A stretch of 6,420 nucleotides of DNA, taken from the NCBI GenBank assembly GCA_900555955.1, contig USNA01000057.1:1-6420 (forward strand), written 5' to 3'. Below, one piece after another: positions 1 through 5,452 of the stretch (position 1 is the first letter of the stretch; every line of letters begins with the position of its first letter). The notes under the pieces were generated by a model. It saw only the letters and a list, made by a program, of their open reading frames with translations, was not told the DNA's origin and ran no database searches. Made by a program: the position numbers and the translations under genes. Source of the stretch: an uncultured Collinsella sp. Lineage in GTDB: Bacteria; Actinomycetota; Coriobacteriia; Coriobacteriales; Coriobacteriaceae.

Positions 1-22
1 GGACGGCGCGCAGCGTCGGCCG

Positions 23-50
23 GTTACGGCGTTTGGTAAAACGCCGTAAC
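23..50 (-). terminator. Perfect hairpin directly after pyrE
   Basis: A 12-bp perfect inverted repeat (23-34 pairs with 39-50) closes on a 4-base loop at 35-38. On the minus strand it begins at the last base of the pyrE TAG stop (52-50). A stem this strong right after a gene suggests transcript termination or 3'-end protection. No T-run follows the stem on either strand, so it is not a textbook intrinsic terminator. The symmetry means it could also serve a convergent gene lying to the left of the window. Confidence 0.5.
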
Positions 51-730
51 TAACGAGCTCCGTACTGCTCGTAGTAGGCGTCGATGGCGGCCTTGAGTTC
101 GTCATCAATGACGACCTTGCCGTCGATCTCGTGGTTGTAGAGGGTCTCGACGACCTCGGCCATGGAAACGATGCTCGCAACGGGGAAGCCGTACTTTGCC
201 TCGATCTCCTTCTGAGCGGTGGTCACGCCACCCTTGCCGACCTCCATGCGGTTGAGGGACACGATCAGGCCCTTAATCTCGACATCGGCAGCAGCCTTAA
301 CCTTGGGATAGGTCTCGTCGATGGACTTGCCGCTGGTGGTGACATCCTCGACCATGACCACGCGGTCGCCGTCCTGGGGCTCATAGCCCAGCAGGTTACC
401 CTTGTCGGCGCCGTGGTCCTTGGCCTCCTTGCGGTCGCAGCAGTACTTGACCTCCTTGCCGTACAGCTCGTGGTAGGCAATCGCGGTCACGACGGCCAGC
501 GGAATACCCTTGTAGGCCGGTCCAAACAGCACGTCAAAGTCGTCGCCAAAGTTATCGTGGATAGCCTGGGCGTAATACTCGCCCAGCTTCTTGAGCTGGT
601 AGCCCGTCACGTAAGCGCCGGCGTTCATAAAGAACGGGGACTGACGGCCGCTCTTGAGCGTAAAGCTGCCGAACTTAAGGACGTCGGACTCGACCATAAA
701 CTTGATGAACTCTTGCTTGTAAGCCTCCAT
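50..730 (-). CDS. pyrE: Orotate phosphoribosyltransferase PyrE
   Basis: The 226-residue protein transfers the phosphoribosyl group of PRPP to orotate, giving orotidine 5'-monophosphate in cytoplasmic de novo UMP synthesis. Visible family marks are the GPAYKGIPLA segment near residues 70-79, the catalytic-loop motif RKEAKDHG at 100-107, and the PRPP-binding motif VVMVEDVTTSGKSI at 124-137 with the E128-D129 pair and T131/T132/S133/G134. Length is close to the family norm (E. coli PyrE is 213 residues). The frame stays open upstream to 874, but the start at 730 is chosen because AGGAG lies 5 bases before it and family similarity begins there; the upstream extension would overlap the kinase gene. 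A 112-bp gap separates it from the kinase. TAAACT at about 768-763 on the minus strand could be a -10, but no good -35 accompanies it. No other pyr gene is in view. The assignment is secure. Confidence 0.96.
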   Translation of the reverse strand: MEAYKQEFIKFMVESDVLKFGSFTLKSGRQSPFFMNAGAYVTGYQLKKLGEYYAQAIHDNFGDDFDVLFGPAYKGIPLAVVTAIAYHELYGKEVKYCCDRKEAKDHGADKGNLLGYEPQDGDRVVMVEDVTTSGKSIDETYPKVKAAADVEIKGLIVSLNRMEVGKGGVTTAQKEIEAKYGFPVASIVSMAEVVETLYNHEIDGKVVIDDELKAAIDAYYEQYGAR

Positions 731-735
731 GTGGG

Positions 736-740
736 CTCCT
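736..740 (-). promoter_or_regulatory. Ribosome binding site fixing the pyrE start
   Basis: AGGAG on the minus strand with a 5-base spacer before the ATG at 730-728. It selects this ATG over the in-frame upstream ATG at 874. Confidence 0.85.
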
Positions 741-842
741 CTCGTAATCGCGTACGTGCCTTCCAGTTTAGCGCAGGCAGGGCGTCGATGCGGGCGGTTC
801 ACGCCGGCCTTTATCTTTTTCGACAGCCTCGTTTGGCTCGCG

Positions 843-1754
843 CTACACCAGGCGCATGGCCTCCTGGACAGCACCGTAAAGGTTGGCGTCGTTGCCGAGC
901 TCGGCCGCCTTTATCTGCGGCACAGGAATGCCGGCAAGGGTCCCTTCGTAACTCGCGAGGGCCAGCGACATCTGCGCACGCAGGGCATCGACGAGCTCGG
1001 GATGGCACGAGATGCCGCCTGCGATCACAAAGACCTCGGGGTCGAGCACGGCCTGCAGGTTGATGAGCTGTCCGTCAAAGGCACGAGCGTAGCGGTCGAG
1101 GGCGCGCTGTGCCGCCTTGTCGCCATCCGCGATCCACTCAAAGACGCGGCGGCCGTCCACCGGAGAACCCGCAGGCAGGCCCTTCTCGGCAACGACAGCA
1201 TCGCGGAGCGCACGCCAACCGCCCGAATCGGCAAAGGAGTTTCCCATGTTCGCGGCAGTCGTGACATCGTTGCGCAAGAAGCTGAACTCGCCTGCAAAGC
1301 AGTGCGCGCCGCGCAGGACCTTGCCGTCGATGACGATACCGCCGCCGATGCCCGTGCCAATAGCGAGCACCACGCCAAAACGCGTCCCGCGCAGGGCGCC
1401 AGCCGCATACTCACCGAGTGCACAGCACTTACCGTCGTTATTGACGGCAACCGGCACCCCCAGCGCCTCGCGCATGAGCTTTCCAAGTGGACAGCCGTCC
1501 ATAAACGTGAGCGCACCGCCGCGATGGATCGTTCCCGTGACATCTTCCTCGTAGATACCGCCGGGTGCGCTCACGCCTACAGCGCTCACGCGCTCACGGT
1601 ACGGCTCGACGAGCCCGATCAACGCCGAAACCGTCTCCTCAGCCGTGGTAAAGCCCGTCGGCAGGCTCCCGCGCTCGCGGATGGAAAAATCCTCGCCCAG
1701 CACAGCCCATTTAACGGCCGTACCGCCCATATCGATTCCAAAGAATTCCTGCAT
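843..1754 (-). CDS. ROK-family sugar kinase, zinc-motif-less type
   Basis: This 303-residue cytoplasmic protein belongs to the ROK kinases, which phosphorylate hexoses or glycosides with ATP. The N-terminal phosphate-binding motif FGIDMGGT lies at residues 5-12 (D8). The catalytic-base region is VAVNNDG at 102-108 (D107). The second nucleotide-binding motif AIGTGIGGGI lies at 131-140, and FVIAGGIS at 242-249 is the adenosine-side glycine motif. At 149-159 the sequence reads GAHCFAGEFSF: the GE (155-156) is kept, but the GH histidine that usually follows and the downstream CxCGxxGC zinc-binding motif are both missing. This resembles, from general knowledge, the beta-glucoside kinase (BglK-like) side of the family rather than classical glucokinases. 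The start has GAGGA with good spacing, and length is typical. It is the last sugar gene of the minus-strand cluster, 113 bp beyond a glycosidase remnant. The exact substrate is unknown; a free sugar released by the neighbouring glycosidase is a reasonable inference. Confidence 0.88.
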   Translation of the reverse strand: MQEFFGIDMGGTAVKWAVLGEDFSIRERGSLPTGFTTAEETVSALIGLVEPYRERVSAVGVSAPGGIYEEDVTGTIHRGGALTFMDGCPLGKLMREALGVPVAVNNDGKCCALGEYAAGALRGTRFGVVLAIGTGIGGGIVIDGKVLRGAHCFAGEFSFLRNDVTTAANMGNSFADSGGWRALRDAVVAEKGLPAGSPVDGRRVFEWIADGDKAAQRALDRYARAFDGQLINLQAVLDPEVFVIAGGISCHPELVDALRAQMSLALASYEGTLAGIPVPQIKAAELGNDANLYGAVQEAMRLV

Positions 1755-1774
1755 ATTCGTTCCTCACGCACCAT

Positions 1775-1818
1775 AGCCCCGGACGCGCATCGCCGCGACC
1801 ACCACAGGGGCTGCCCCT
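1775..1818 (-). promoter_or_regulatory. Alternative hairpin segments upstream of the kinase
   Basis: Just upstream of the kinase ribosome binding site three short segments can pair in two exclusive ways. AGGGGC/GCCCCT (1806-1818) forms a tight local hairpin, while the same central GGGGCT (plus strand 1807-1812) is complementary to AGCCCC at 1775-1780. This is the geometry of a small RNA switch or attenuator, but the arms are only 5-6 bases and GC-rich DNA makes such matches by chance. No ligand-binding structure is recognised. Confidence 0.2.
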
Positions 1819-1867
1819 TATGATGGTCATGCGGCAAATCGCGCCCGGAGCCGATTATCTCTCTGTT

Positions 1868-1960
1868 TTACGCCTCTACTTTGGTCAGACGAAGCAACAT
1901 ATCGCCGACGTAGGTTTCACCGTGGGTCACATAACCGCCACGCAAACTGCCCTCCCAAAG
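1868..1960 (-). pseudogene. C-terminal remnant of a TIM-barrel glycosidase
   Basis: On the minus strand this stretch encodes about 30 residues ending in TAA (1870-1868). It contains RGGYVTHGETY preceded by LWEGSL, which resembles the conserved WxGxxxGGYVxHGETY segment of DUF5060/DUF4038/DUF5605-type glycosidases. The frame is open only from 1978 and has no start codon. The residues after HGETY no longer look like the family (DxLWWSxGG expected) and then stop. The family-like part begins exactly where a repeated ATTGGGGACGT motif ends, so the rest of the gene was probably lost in a deletion or rearrangement at that repeat. It lies between the intact GH140-like gene and the kinase, on the same strand, so the cluster probably once carried a second glycosidase. 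The alternative is a chance peptide; the length of the match argues against it, but a profile search was not possible. Confidence 0.55.
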
Positions 1961-1961
1961 A

Positions 1962-2022
1962 ACGTCCCCAATTACTACTCATTTAAGTACGTCCCCAATG
2001 AGTGCGGCGGAATGAAGGGGAC
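1962..2022. repeat. Small repeat element with GTCCCC/GGGGAC ends
   Basis: Plus strand shows ACGTCCCCAAT at 1962-1972 and again at 1989-1999, a direct repeat with a 27-bp offset. The second copy's GTCCCC (1991-1996) also pairs with GGGGAC at 2017-2022, giving a 6-bp stem around a 20-base loop. The element fills most of the space between the GH140-like stop and the glycosidase remnant. Such intergenic units resemble REP-like elements mobilised by RAYT or IS200-type transposases, but no transposase is present here. It could also form a weak transcript end for the GH140-like gene. The identification as a dispersed repeat is inference. Confidence 0.5.
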
Positions 2023-2049
2023 TGGATTGTAAATGTTGGAGAAGAGCCG

Positions 2050-3363
2050 TTAGCGCCCGGGGGTCAGAATCACCAGGGCGTCGTGCTCAAAGGGATGCTG
2101 AGCCACGCGCACGGTGCCGTCACCGTTGTCGCGGACGGGCAGCTTGGCGATGCGCTTGTCCTCCATGTCGAGGACCGTCGCCGTCCAACCGCGCGCGCCA
2201 TCGAGCTTAAACTTGAGCGCCGTGGTACGCGGCAGGTACGTGACGACACGATCGCCAACGCGCGCCACACGAATGGCCTCGCGCGCATCATTGAGAAGCT
2301 CCTGCGCGGGGACCACGGCAAGCGCGTCGTCGCCAGCCGTAGCGCCCAGGCCGGCAAGCACATGCTCGATCGCGCCAAAGTCCCAAACGCCCGCAAATTG
2401 CAGGCACTCCTGCCAGCGGAACGGCATGTCGAAGCCCTCGCCCAGCACTGAGCCCTGACTCTTGCTGGTCTGCCAGTTCCAAACACCGTGCGCACCATAG
2501 GTCACGCCGGCACTCGCACCGGCAAGGATCGACGACCACACGCTCGCGCGGCAGTCCTGTGCGGTGAAGCGCCAGTACACGTTACGCGACGCACCCATCT
2601 GCTCGTAACAGGGCTCGGAGTTGACCATCGGCTTTTTGGGATAGTTGGCGATAAAGTCCTGCGGCAGGCGCCAGGCCTCGGGCTGGCCCTCGTAGTTGTG
2701 ACCGGGCTGGAACATGTAGAAGTCCAGACGGTCCAGGTACTGCGACGGAATGGTGCGGTTGCCGCGGTTGATATGCATGGTGCGCAACGCCTCGGGCGCG
2801 CGCTTGATGACCTCGTCGAGGGCATCCTCGTAATAGGCGATCGCCTCGTCGCTGGCAAAGTCGGTATCGCCCGTCACCACGTAGACGGGGTCGAACTCGC
2901 CCAGGTTCTCAACGACGCGGGCAACGTGGGCGCGGACCTCCTCGCGCGGCATAGTCTCGGCACCGCAAAGCTCGGCAATCTTGGCGCCCCAGGTACCGGG
3001 CACGTAGTTGCACCACATAAGCACAAGTGCCGGACGAATGCCGTGCTCGACGGCAGCGCGACACATGGCGGCGGCGCGATCCCAGTACGCCTGGTTGGGA
3101 CGGGACCAATCAAAATGCACGCCGTCCTCGCTGGCATAGGGCCAAATGCCCAGATCGGGGCAGCAGCGATCCCACTGCGGCAGCGTGTTGATCTGCAGCA
3201 CGTTCATGCCCTGCTCGGCGCGGCGGGTCAGATAGTAGTCCCAATCGGCCTCGGTAATGCTCGTAAACGCACTCCAGCACGTATCGGCAAACCAAAAGAA
3301 CGGCCTGCCCTCGCACAAAAAGCCGTCCTGACGACCGTTGACGGTCAGCTTTCCCAAACTCAT
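2050..3363 (-). CDS. DUF4038 / GH140-like cytoplasmic glycosidase
   Basis: This 437-residue protein is a probable retaining glycoside hydrolase of the apiosidase-like (DUF4038, GH140-related) TIM-barrel group. Residues 1-340 form the barrel: PFFWFADTCWSAF at 21-33 and QGMNVLQINTLPQW at 51-64 are typical early-strand motifs. Candidate catalytic acids are D166 in VVTGDTD and E250 in MVNSEP, at positions expected for acid/base and nucleophile. AGVTYGAHGVWNW at 285-297 is another family signature. Residues about 350-437 form a beta-rich tail like the 'putative collagen-binding' domain often attached to DUF4038. There is no signal peptide or membrane segment, so it should act on imported substrate. 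The frame extends upstream, and ATG codons at 3369 and 3363 compete; 3363 is chosen because AAAGGA then has a 7-base spacer rather than 1. The gene is 210 bp downstream of the PTS permease, with a hairpin between them. The sugar it cleaves is unknown; apiose should not be assumed. Confidence 0.85.
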   Translation of the reverse strand: MSLGKLTVNGRQDGFLCEGRPFFWFADTCWSAFTSITEADWDYYLTRRAEQGMNVLQINTLPQWDRCCPDLGIWPYASEDGVHFDWSRPNQAYWDRAAAMCRAAVEHGIRPALVLMWCNYVPGTWGAKIAELCGAETMPREEVRAHVARVVENLGEFDPVYVVTGDTDFASDEAIAYYEDALDEVIKRAPEALRTMHINRGNRTIPSQYLDRLDFYMFQPGHNYEGQPEAWRLPQDFIANYPKKPMVNSEPCYEQMGASRNVYWRFTAQDCRASVWSSILAGASAGVTYGAHGVWNWQTSKSQGSVLGEGFDMPFRWQECLQFAGVWDFGAIEHVLAGLGATAGDDALAVVPAQELLNDAREAIRVARVGDRVVTYLPRTTALKFKLDGARGWTATVLDMEDKRIAKLPVRDNGDGTVRVAQHPFEHDALVILTPGR

Positions 3364-3370
3364 CTGCATG

Positions 3371-3376
3371 TCCTTT
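3371..3376 (-). promoter_or_regulatory. Ribosome binding site of the GH140-like gene
   Basis: AAAGGA on the minus strand, 7 bases before the ATG at 3363 but only 1 base before the in-frame ATG at 3369. This spacing decides the start in favour of 3363. Confidence 0.75.
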
Positions 3377-3501
3377 CGTTTGATAAAGGAGTTGCGAACC
3401 GGCAGATTCTTTCGCGGTAACCCCGCGCAAAAGCCCCTGGCGCTTAGCAAGCCCCGGCGAGTAGGCGCCACGCGCCCCCAATCAGTCTACCTTGCAGGAA
3501 A

Positions 3502-3531
3502 GGCCCCGCCGGGCTTGCGCCTGACGGGGCC
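3502..3531 (-). terminator. Terminator-like hairpin after the PTS gene
   Basis: A 13-position stem (3502-3514 with 3519-3531), one mismatch and one G-T pair, closes on the 4-base loop 3515-3518. It starts 42 bases beyond the PTS stop codon. On the minus strand only three T's follow (3501-3499), so termination may be partial. Its placement inside the cluster suggests it lowers expression of the downstream glycosidase and kinase relative to the permease. I find no convincing separate promoter in 3377-3500. Confidence 0.6.
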
Positions 3532-3573
3532 CTGTCGTGTAGGTAAGGTCATAGACGACCGAATGGTTTGGCC

Positions 3574-5001
3574 TTAGGCCTCCATCTCGGCGAGCTCCTC
3601 CTTGGAGAAGCCAGTGGCAAAGACGACGGCAGCGGCGATGACGAAGGAGATCGCCATACCGACGATGGCCCAGACGGTATTCATCTGGCCACCCTGCAGG
3701 TAGTTGGTGAAAACCAGGAAGTTAGCAGCGCCGCCGGCCAGGTAGTAGGTAACACCCATGAGGCCGGAGAACACGGCGCCGATGGCACCGCCGATAAACA
3801 TACCGAGCATGGTGCGACGGAAGCGCATGAGGATACCGAAGAGCGCGGGCTCGGTAACACCGCCGGCGATGGCGGAGATGACGTAGCCCAGAGCAAGACC
3901 CTTCTCGTCAGGGTTCTTCATCTTGAGGAAGGCACCGAAGGCGCAGCCCCAGACAGCTGCCATAGCGCAGTTGGTGGAAACGAAGACGAAGGGATCGTAG
4001 CCGGCGGCGATGATCTGAACCTGGGCGAGCAGGATGACGGGCATGTGCATGCCGCAGACCACGAAAAGCTGCCAGAAGGCGCCGAGGATGGCCATGACGA
4101 TCAGGATACCGATGCCGCCAAGGTCAGCAAGACCAAAGAGGGCGTTGGCGATGACGTTGCCGATCTCGTTGCCGATGGGAGCGAGGACGATGAAAGCGAT
4201 AGGAATGGTGACGATCATGGTGCAGAACGGCGTAAAGACCGTGGACAGCACATCGGGCATGACCTTCTTAAAGAACTTCTCGATAAAGTAGAGGACCGGC
4301 ACCGAAAGGATGATCGGCAGGACGGACTGCTGATAGTTGGCGGCAGCGATCTGGATGCCATAGACGGAGATGATTCCGCCACCCTCCTGGGTAGCGACGC
4401 TCACGACAGACGGGGCCATAAGGGCGCCGCCGAGGAGCATGCCGAGCACCGGGCTGGCGCCGAGCTTCTTAGCGGCGGCATAGCCCAGGTAGATGGGGAT
4501 AAAGGTGAAGGTTGCCTCGTACAGGGTGGTATAGAGGAACGTGTAGGTCGGATCGGTGTCGGAGATAACGCCGAGCATCGTGGGACCAAGAATCGCAGCG
4601 ATGGTGCGGAACAGACCGCCGGCCATGAGCAGCGGAATCAGCTGGGTCATGGAGCCCGACAGATAGTCGAGGATGATGTTGGGCAGGTTCTTGAGCTCGA
4701 ACTTCTCCTTAGGAGCGTCGAGGTTCTCGTCGACCGCGGCACCCTGCTTGACGCCGGACATGGCGACGAACTCGGCGAGCACCTTGGGCACGTTCTGGCC
4801 GATGATGACCTGGAGCTGGCTGCCGGCGAACTGGCAACCCAGAACACCCTTGACCTTCTTGATCTTCTCCACGTCGGCCTTGCTGTTGTCCTTGAGCGTC
4901 AGACGCAGGCGCGTCATGCAGTTGGTGGCGACGGTGACATTTTCCGCACCGCCCACGAGCTCGAGGACATCGGTGGCAATCTGCTTGTTATCTACTGCCA
5001 T
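3574..5001 (-). CDS. PTS EIIBC permease, beta-glucoside type
   Basis: This 475-residue membrane protein imports and phosphorylates a sugar or glycoside using phosphate relayed from PEP through EI, HPr and an EIIA. The EIIB domain spans about residues 5-85, with the phosphorylated cysteine C28 in VATNCMTRLRL, a beta-glucoside/sucrose-type signature. A linker leads to the EIIC domain (about 105-460), which has multiple hydrophobic segments, a conserved histidine in CGMHMPV (H319) and the substrate-site motif GGVTEPALFG at 380-389. The protein ends after a short charged tail, so the EIIA domain found at the C-terminus of BglF/BglP is absent and must act in trans. The start at 5001 is preferred over the in-frame ATG at 5016 because GGAGG lies 6 bases before it. 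It is the first gene of the minus-strand cluster and faces the esterase across a 490-bp regulatory region. No 6-phosphoglycosidase of GH1 or GH4 type is nearby. No LicT-type antiterminator target was recognised in its leader. The substrate is unknown. Confidence 0.92.
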   Translation of the reverse strand: MAVDNKQIATDVLELVGGAENVTVATNCMTRLRLTLKDNSKADVEKIKKVKGVLGCQFAGSQLQVIIGQNVPKVLAEFVAMSGVKQGAAVDENLDAPKEKFELKNLPNIILDYLSGSMTQLIPLLMAGGLFRTIAAILGPTMLGVISDTDPTYTFLYTTLYEATFTFIPIYLGYAAAKKLGASPVLGMLLGGALMAPSVVSVATQEGGGIISVYGIQIAAANYQQSVLPIILSVPVLYFIEKFFKKVMPDVLSTVFTPFCTMIVTIPIAFIVLAPIGNEIGNVIANALFGLADLGGIGILIVMAILGAFWQLFVVCGMHMPVILLAQVQIIAAGYDPFVFVSTNCAMAAVWGCAFGAFLKMKNPDEKGLALGYVISAIAGGVTEPALFGILMRFRRTMLGMFIGGAIGAVFSGLMGVTYYLAGGAANFLVFTNYLQGGQMNTVWAIVGMAISFVIAAAVVFATGFSKEELAEMEA

Positions 5002-5007
5002 GGGACC

Positions 5008-5012
5008 CCTCC
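5008..5012 (-). promoter_or_regulatory. Ribosome binding site fixing the PTS start
   Basis: GGAGG on the minus strand within a GGGGAGGGG run, 6 bases before the ATG at 5001. The in-frame ATG at 5016-5014 overlaps the start of this run and would have no ribosome binding site of its own. Confidence 0.8.
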
Positions 5013-5065
5013 CCATATCATCGTGTGCCTAATCGCTTGGGCGCAGGCACGCCTTTGGCCCGGTG

Positions 5066-5071
5066 ACTATA
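5066..5071 (-). promoter_or_regulatory. Candidate -10 box for the PTS gene
   Basis: TATAGT on the minus strand would give a start near 5058 and a leader of about 57 bases. No good -35 hexamer sits 16-18 bases upstream (AGGGTT at best), so if real it may need an activator, possibly acting at the half-sites at 5108-5149. Confidence 0.25.
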
Positions 5072-5107
5072 ACCCCTTACGGTTACCGAACCCTTGGATA
5101 CGCTGTC

Positions 5108-5149
5108 GTAAACAATCTGTTTACTGAACGTTTACAGCGCTTAGTTTAC
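5108..5149. promoter_or_regulatory. Operator cluster of GTTTAC half-sites
   Basis: GTAAAC at 5108-5113 and GTTTAC at 5119-5124 form a perfect inverted repeat around 5 bases. Further GTTTAC copies lie at 5130-5135 and 5144-5149. The first three start 11 bp apart, about one helical turn, which suits proteins bound side by side on one DNA face. CGTTTACA at 5129-5136 also matches the half-site of LacI-family and cre operators. The block sits on the PTS side of the intergenic region, upstream of its candidate -10. The binding protein is not encoded in the window. Confidence 0.5.
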
Positions 5150-5190
5150 ACGCAGCGTTGAATTTGTGGCAGTTTTGCCGTTTGCAGTCC

Positions 5191-5219
5191 GGTGAACGGT
5201 AGGAAATCGGGGGTGAACG
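5191..5219. promoter_or_regulatory. GGTGAACG direct repeats, 21 bp apart
   Basis: GGTGAACG occurs at 5191-5198 and 5212-5219, an offset of 21 bp or two helical turns. The core TGAACG appears a third time at 5125-5130. Direct repeats at this spacing are typical of AraC-type activators or response regulators. Identity as a binding site is inferred. Confidence 0.35.
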
Positions 5220-5225
5220 TAATTG

Positions 5226-5239
5226 AATGCCAAGGCATT
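5226..5239. promoter_or_regulatory. AATGCC-AA-GGCATT palindrome
   Basis: A 6+2+6 inverted repeat near the middle of the divergent region, followed by AT-rich DNA that includes TTTAT-TT-ATAAA at 5253-5264. It looks like an operator for a dimeric regulator distinct from the GTTTAC-type sites. No regulator gene is in view. Confidence 0.35.
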
Positions 5240-5308
5240 ACATATAGTACCGTTTATTTATAAATGGCCGTCTACGTGGGATTTTATATAATCTATCACC
5301 CAAATTCC

Positions 5309-5326
5309 TTGTTGACTCATCAACAA
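5309..5326. promoter_or_regulatory. Inverted repeat over a promoter -35
   Basis: TTGTTGA (5309-5315) and TCAACAA (5320-5326) form a perfect 7-bp-arm inverted repeat with a 4-base spacer. It covers the TTGACT -35 at 5312-5317, a position where a bound repressor would block RNA polymerase. Confidence 0.4.
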
Positions 5327-5341
5327 AAGCCCTGCTAGATA
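5312..5341 (+). promoter_or_regulatory. Candidate distal promoter of the esterase gene
   Basis: TTGACT (5312-5317) and TAGATA (5336-5341) are separated by 18 bases, with TGC just before the -10 giving an extended -10 form. Transcription would start near 5348, inside the GTAAAC-gagt-GTTTAG dyad, leaving a leader of about 145 bases. Confidence 0.45.
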
Positions 5342-5344
5342 GTA

Positions 5345-5392
5345 GTAAACGAGTGTTTAGTAGTTCATTGAGTGTTTGATTTGACCGTTTAC
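5345..5392. promoter_or_regulatory. GTTTAG/C half-sites near the distal promoter start
   Basis: GTAAAC (5345-5350) and GTTTAG (5355-5360) form a dyad over the predicted start of the distal promoter. A degenerate GTTTGA lies at 5374-5379 and GTTTAC at 5387-5392. The half-site is shared with the 5108-5149 cluster, suggesting one regulator controls both divergent genes. Confidence 0.45.
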
Positions 5393-5422
5393 CGAGTTCA
5401 TCTGCTTATTCTCTAATTCTGC

Positions 5423-5452
5423 TTTACACTAAACATGTTTAGATTGTATTGC
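5423..5452 (+). promoter_or_regulatory. Candidate proximal promoter with operator in spacer
   Basis: TTTACA (5423-5428) and TATTGC (5447-5452) are 18 bases apart, a weak but possible promoter giving a leader of about 33 bases. The perfect palindrome CTAAACATGTTTAG (5429-5442) fills most of the spacer, so a protein bound there would control polymerase access directly. It is the most symmetric copy of the half-site family in the region. Another GTTTAG lies at 5460-5465. Confidence 0.4.

Noticed and set aside
1820..2032. A 70-codon plus-strand frame across the remnant and repeat element
   Set aside because: Its sequence is the reverse of the glycosidase remnant plus translated repeat units, with no ribosome binding site of note.
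3364..3471. N-terminal extension of the GH140-like protein
   Set aside because: The extra 36 residues lack family similarity, and the AAAGGA site correctly spaces only the ATG at 3363.
3568..5127. A 519-codon open frame on the plus strand opposite the PTS gene, and similar long frames at 131-1063, 729-1823 and 2488-3420
   Set aside because: They are antisense to clearly recognisable proteins, have low-complexity Asp/Gly/His-rich or Arg/Ala-rich content, and lack family motifs. They arise from high-GC codon bias.
5002..5200. LicT/BglG-type antiterminator target in the PTS leader
   Set aside because: Expected for a beta-glucoside PTS, but no matching conserved sequence or overlapping terminator was seen in the minus-strand leader.
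5287..5292. Perfect TATAAT on the plus strand
   Set aside because: No acceptable -35 lies 16-18 bases upstream and the surrounding DNA is generally AT-rich; the 5312-5341 pair fits better.
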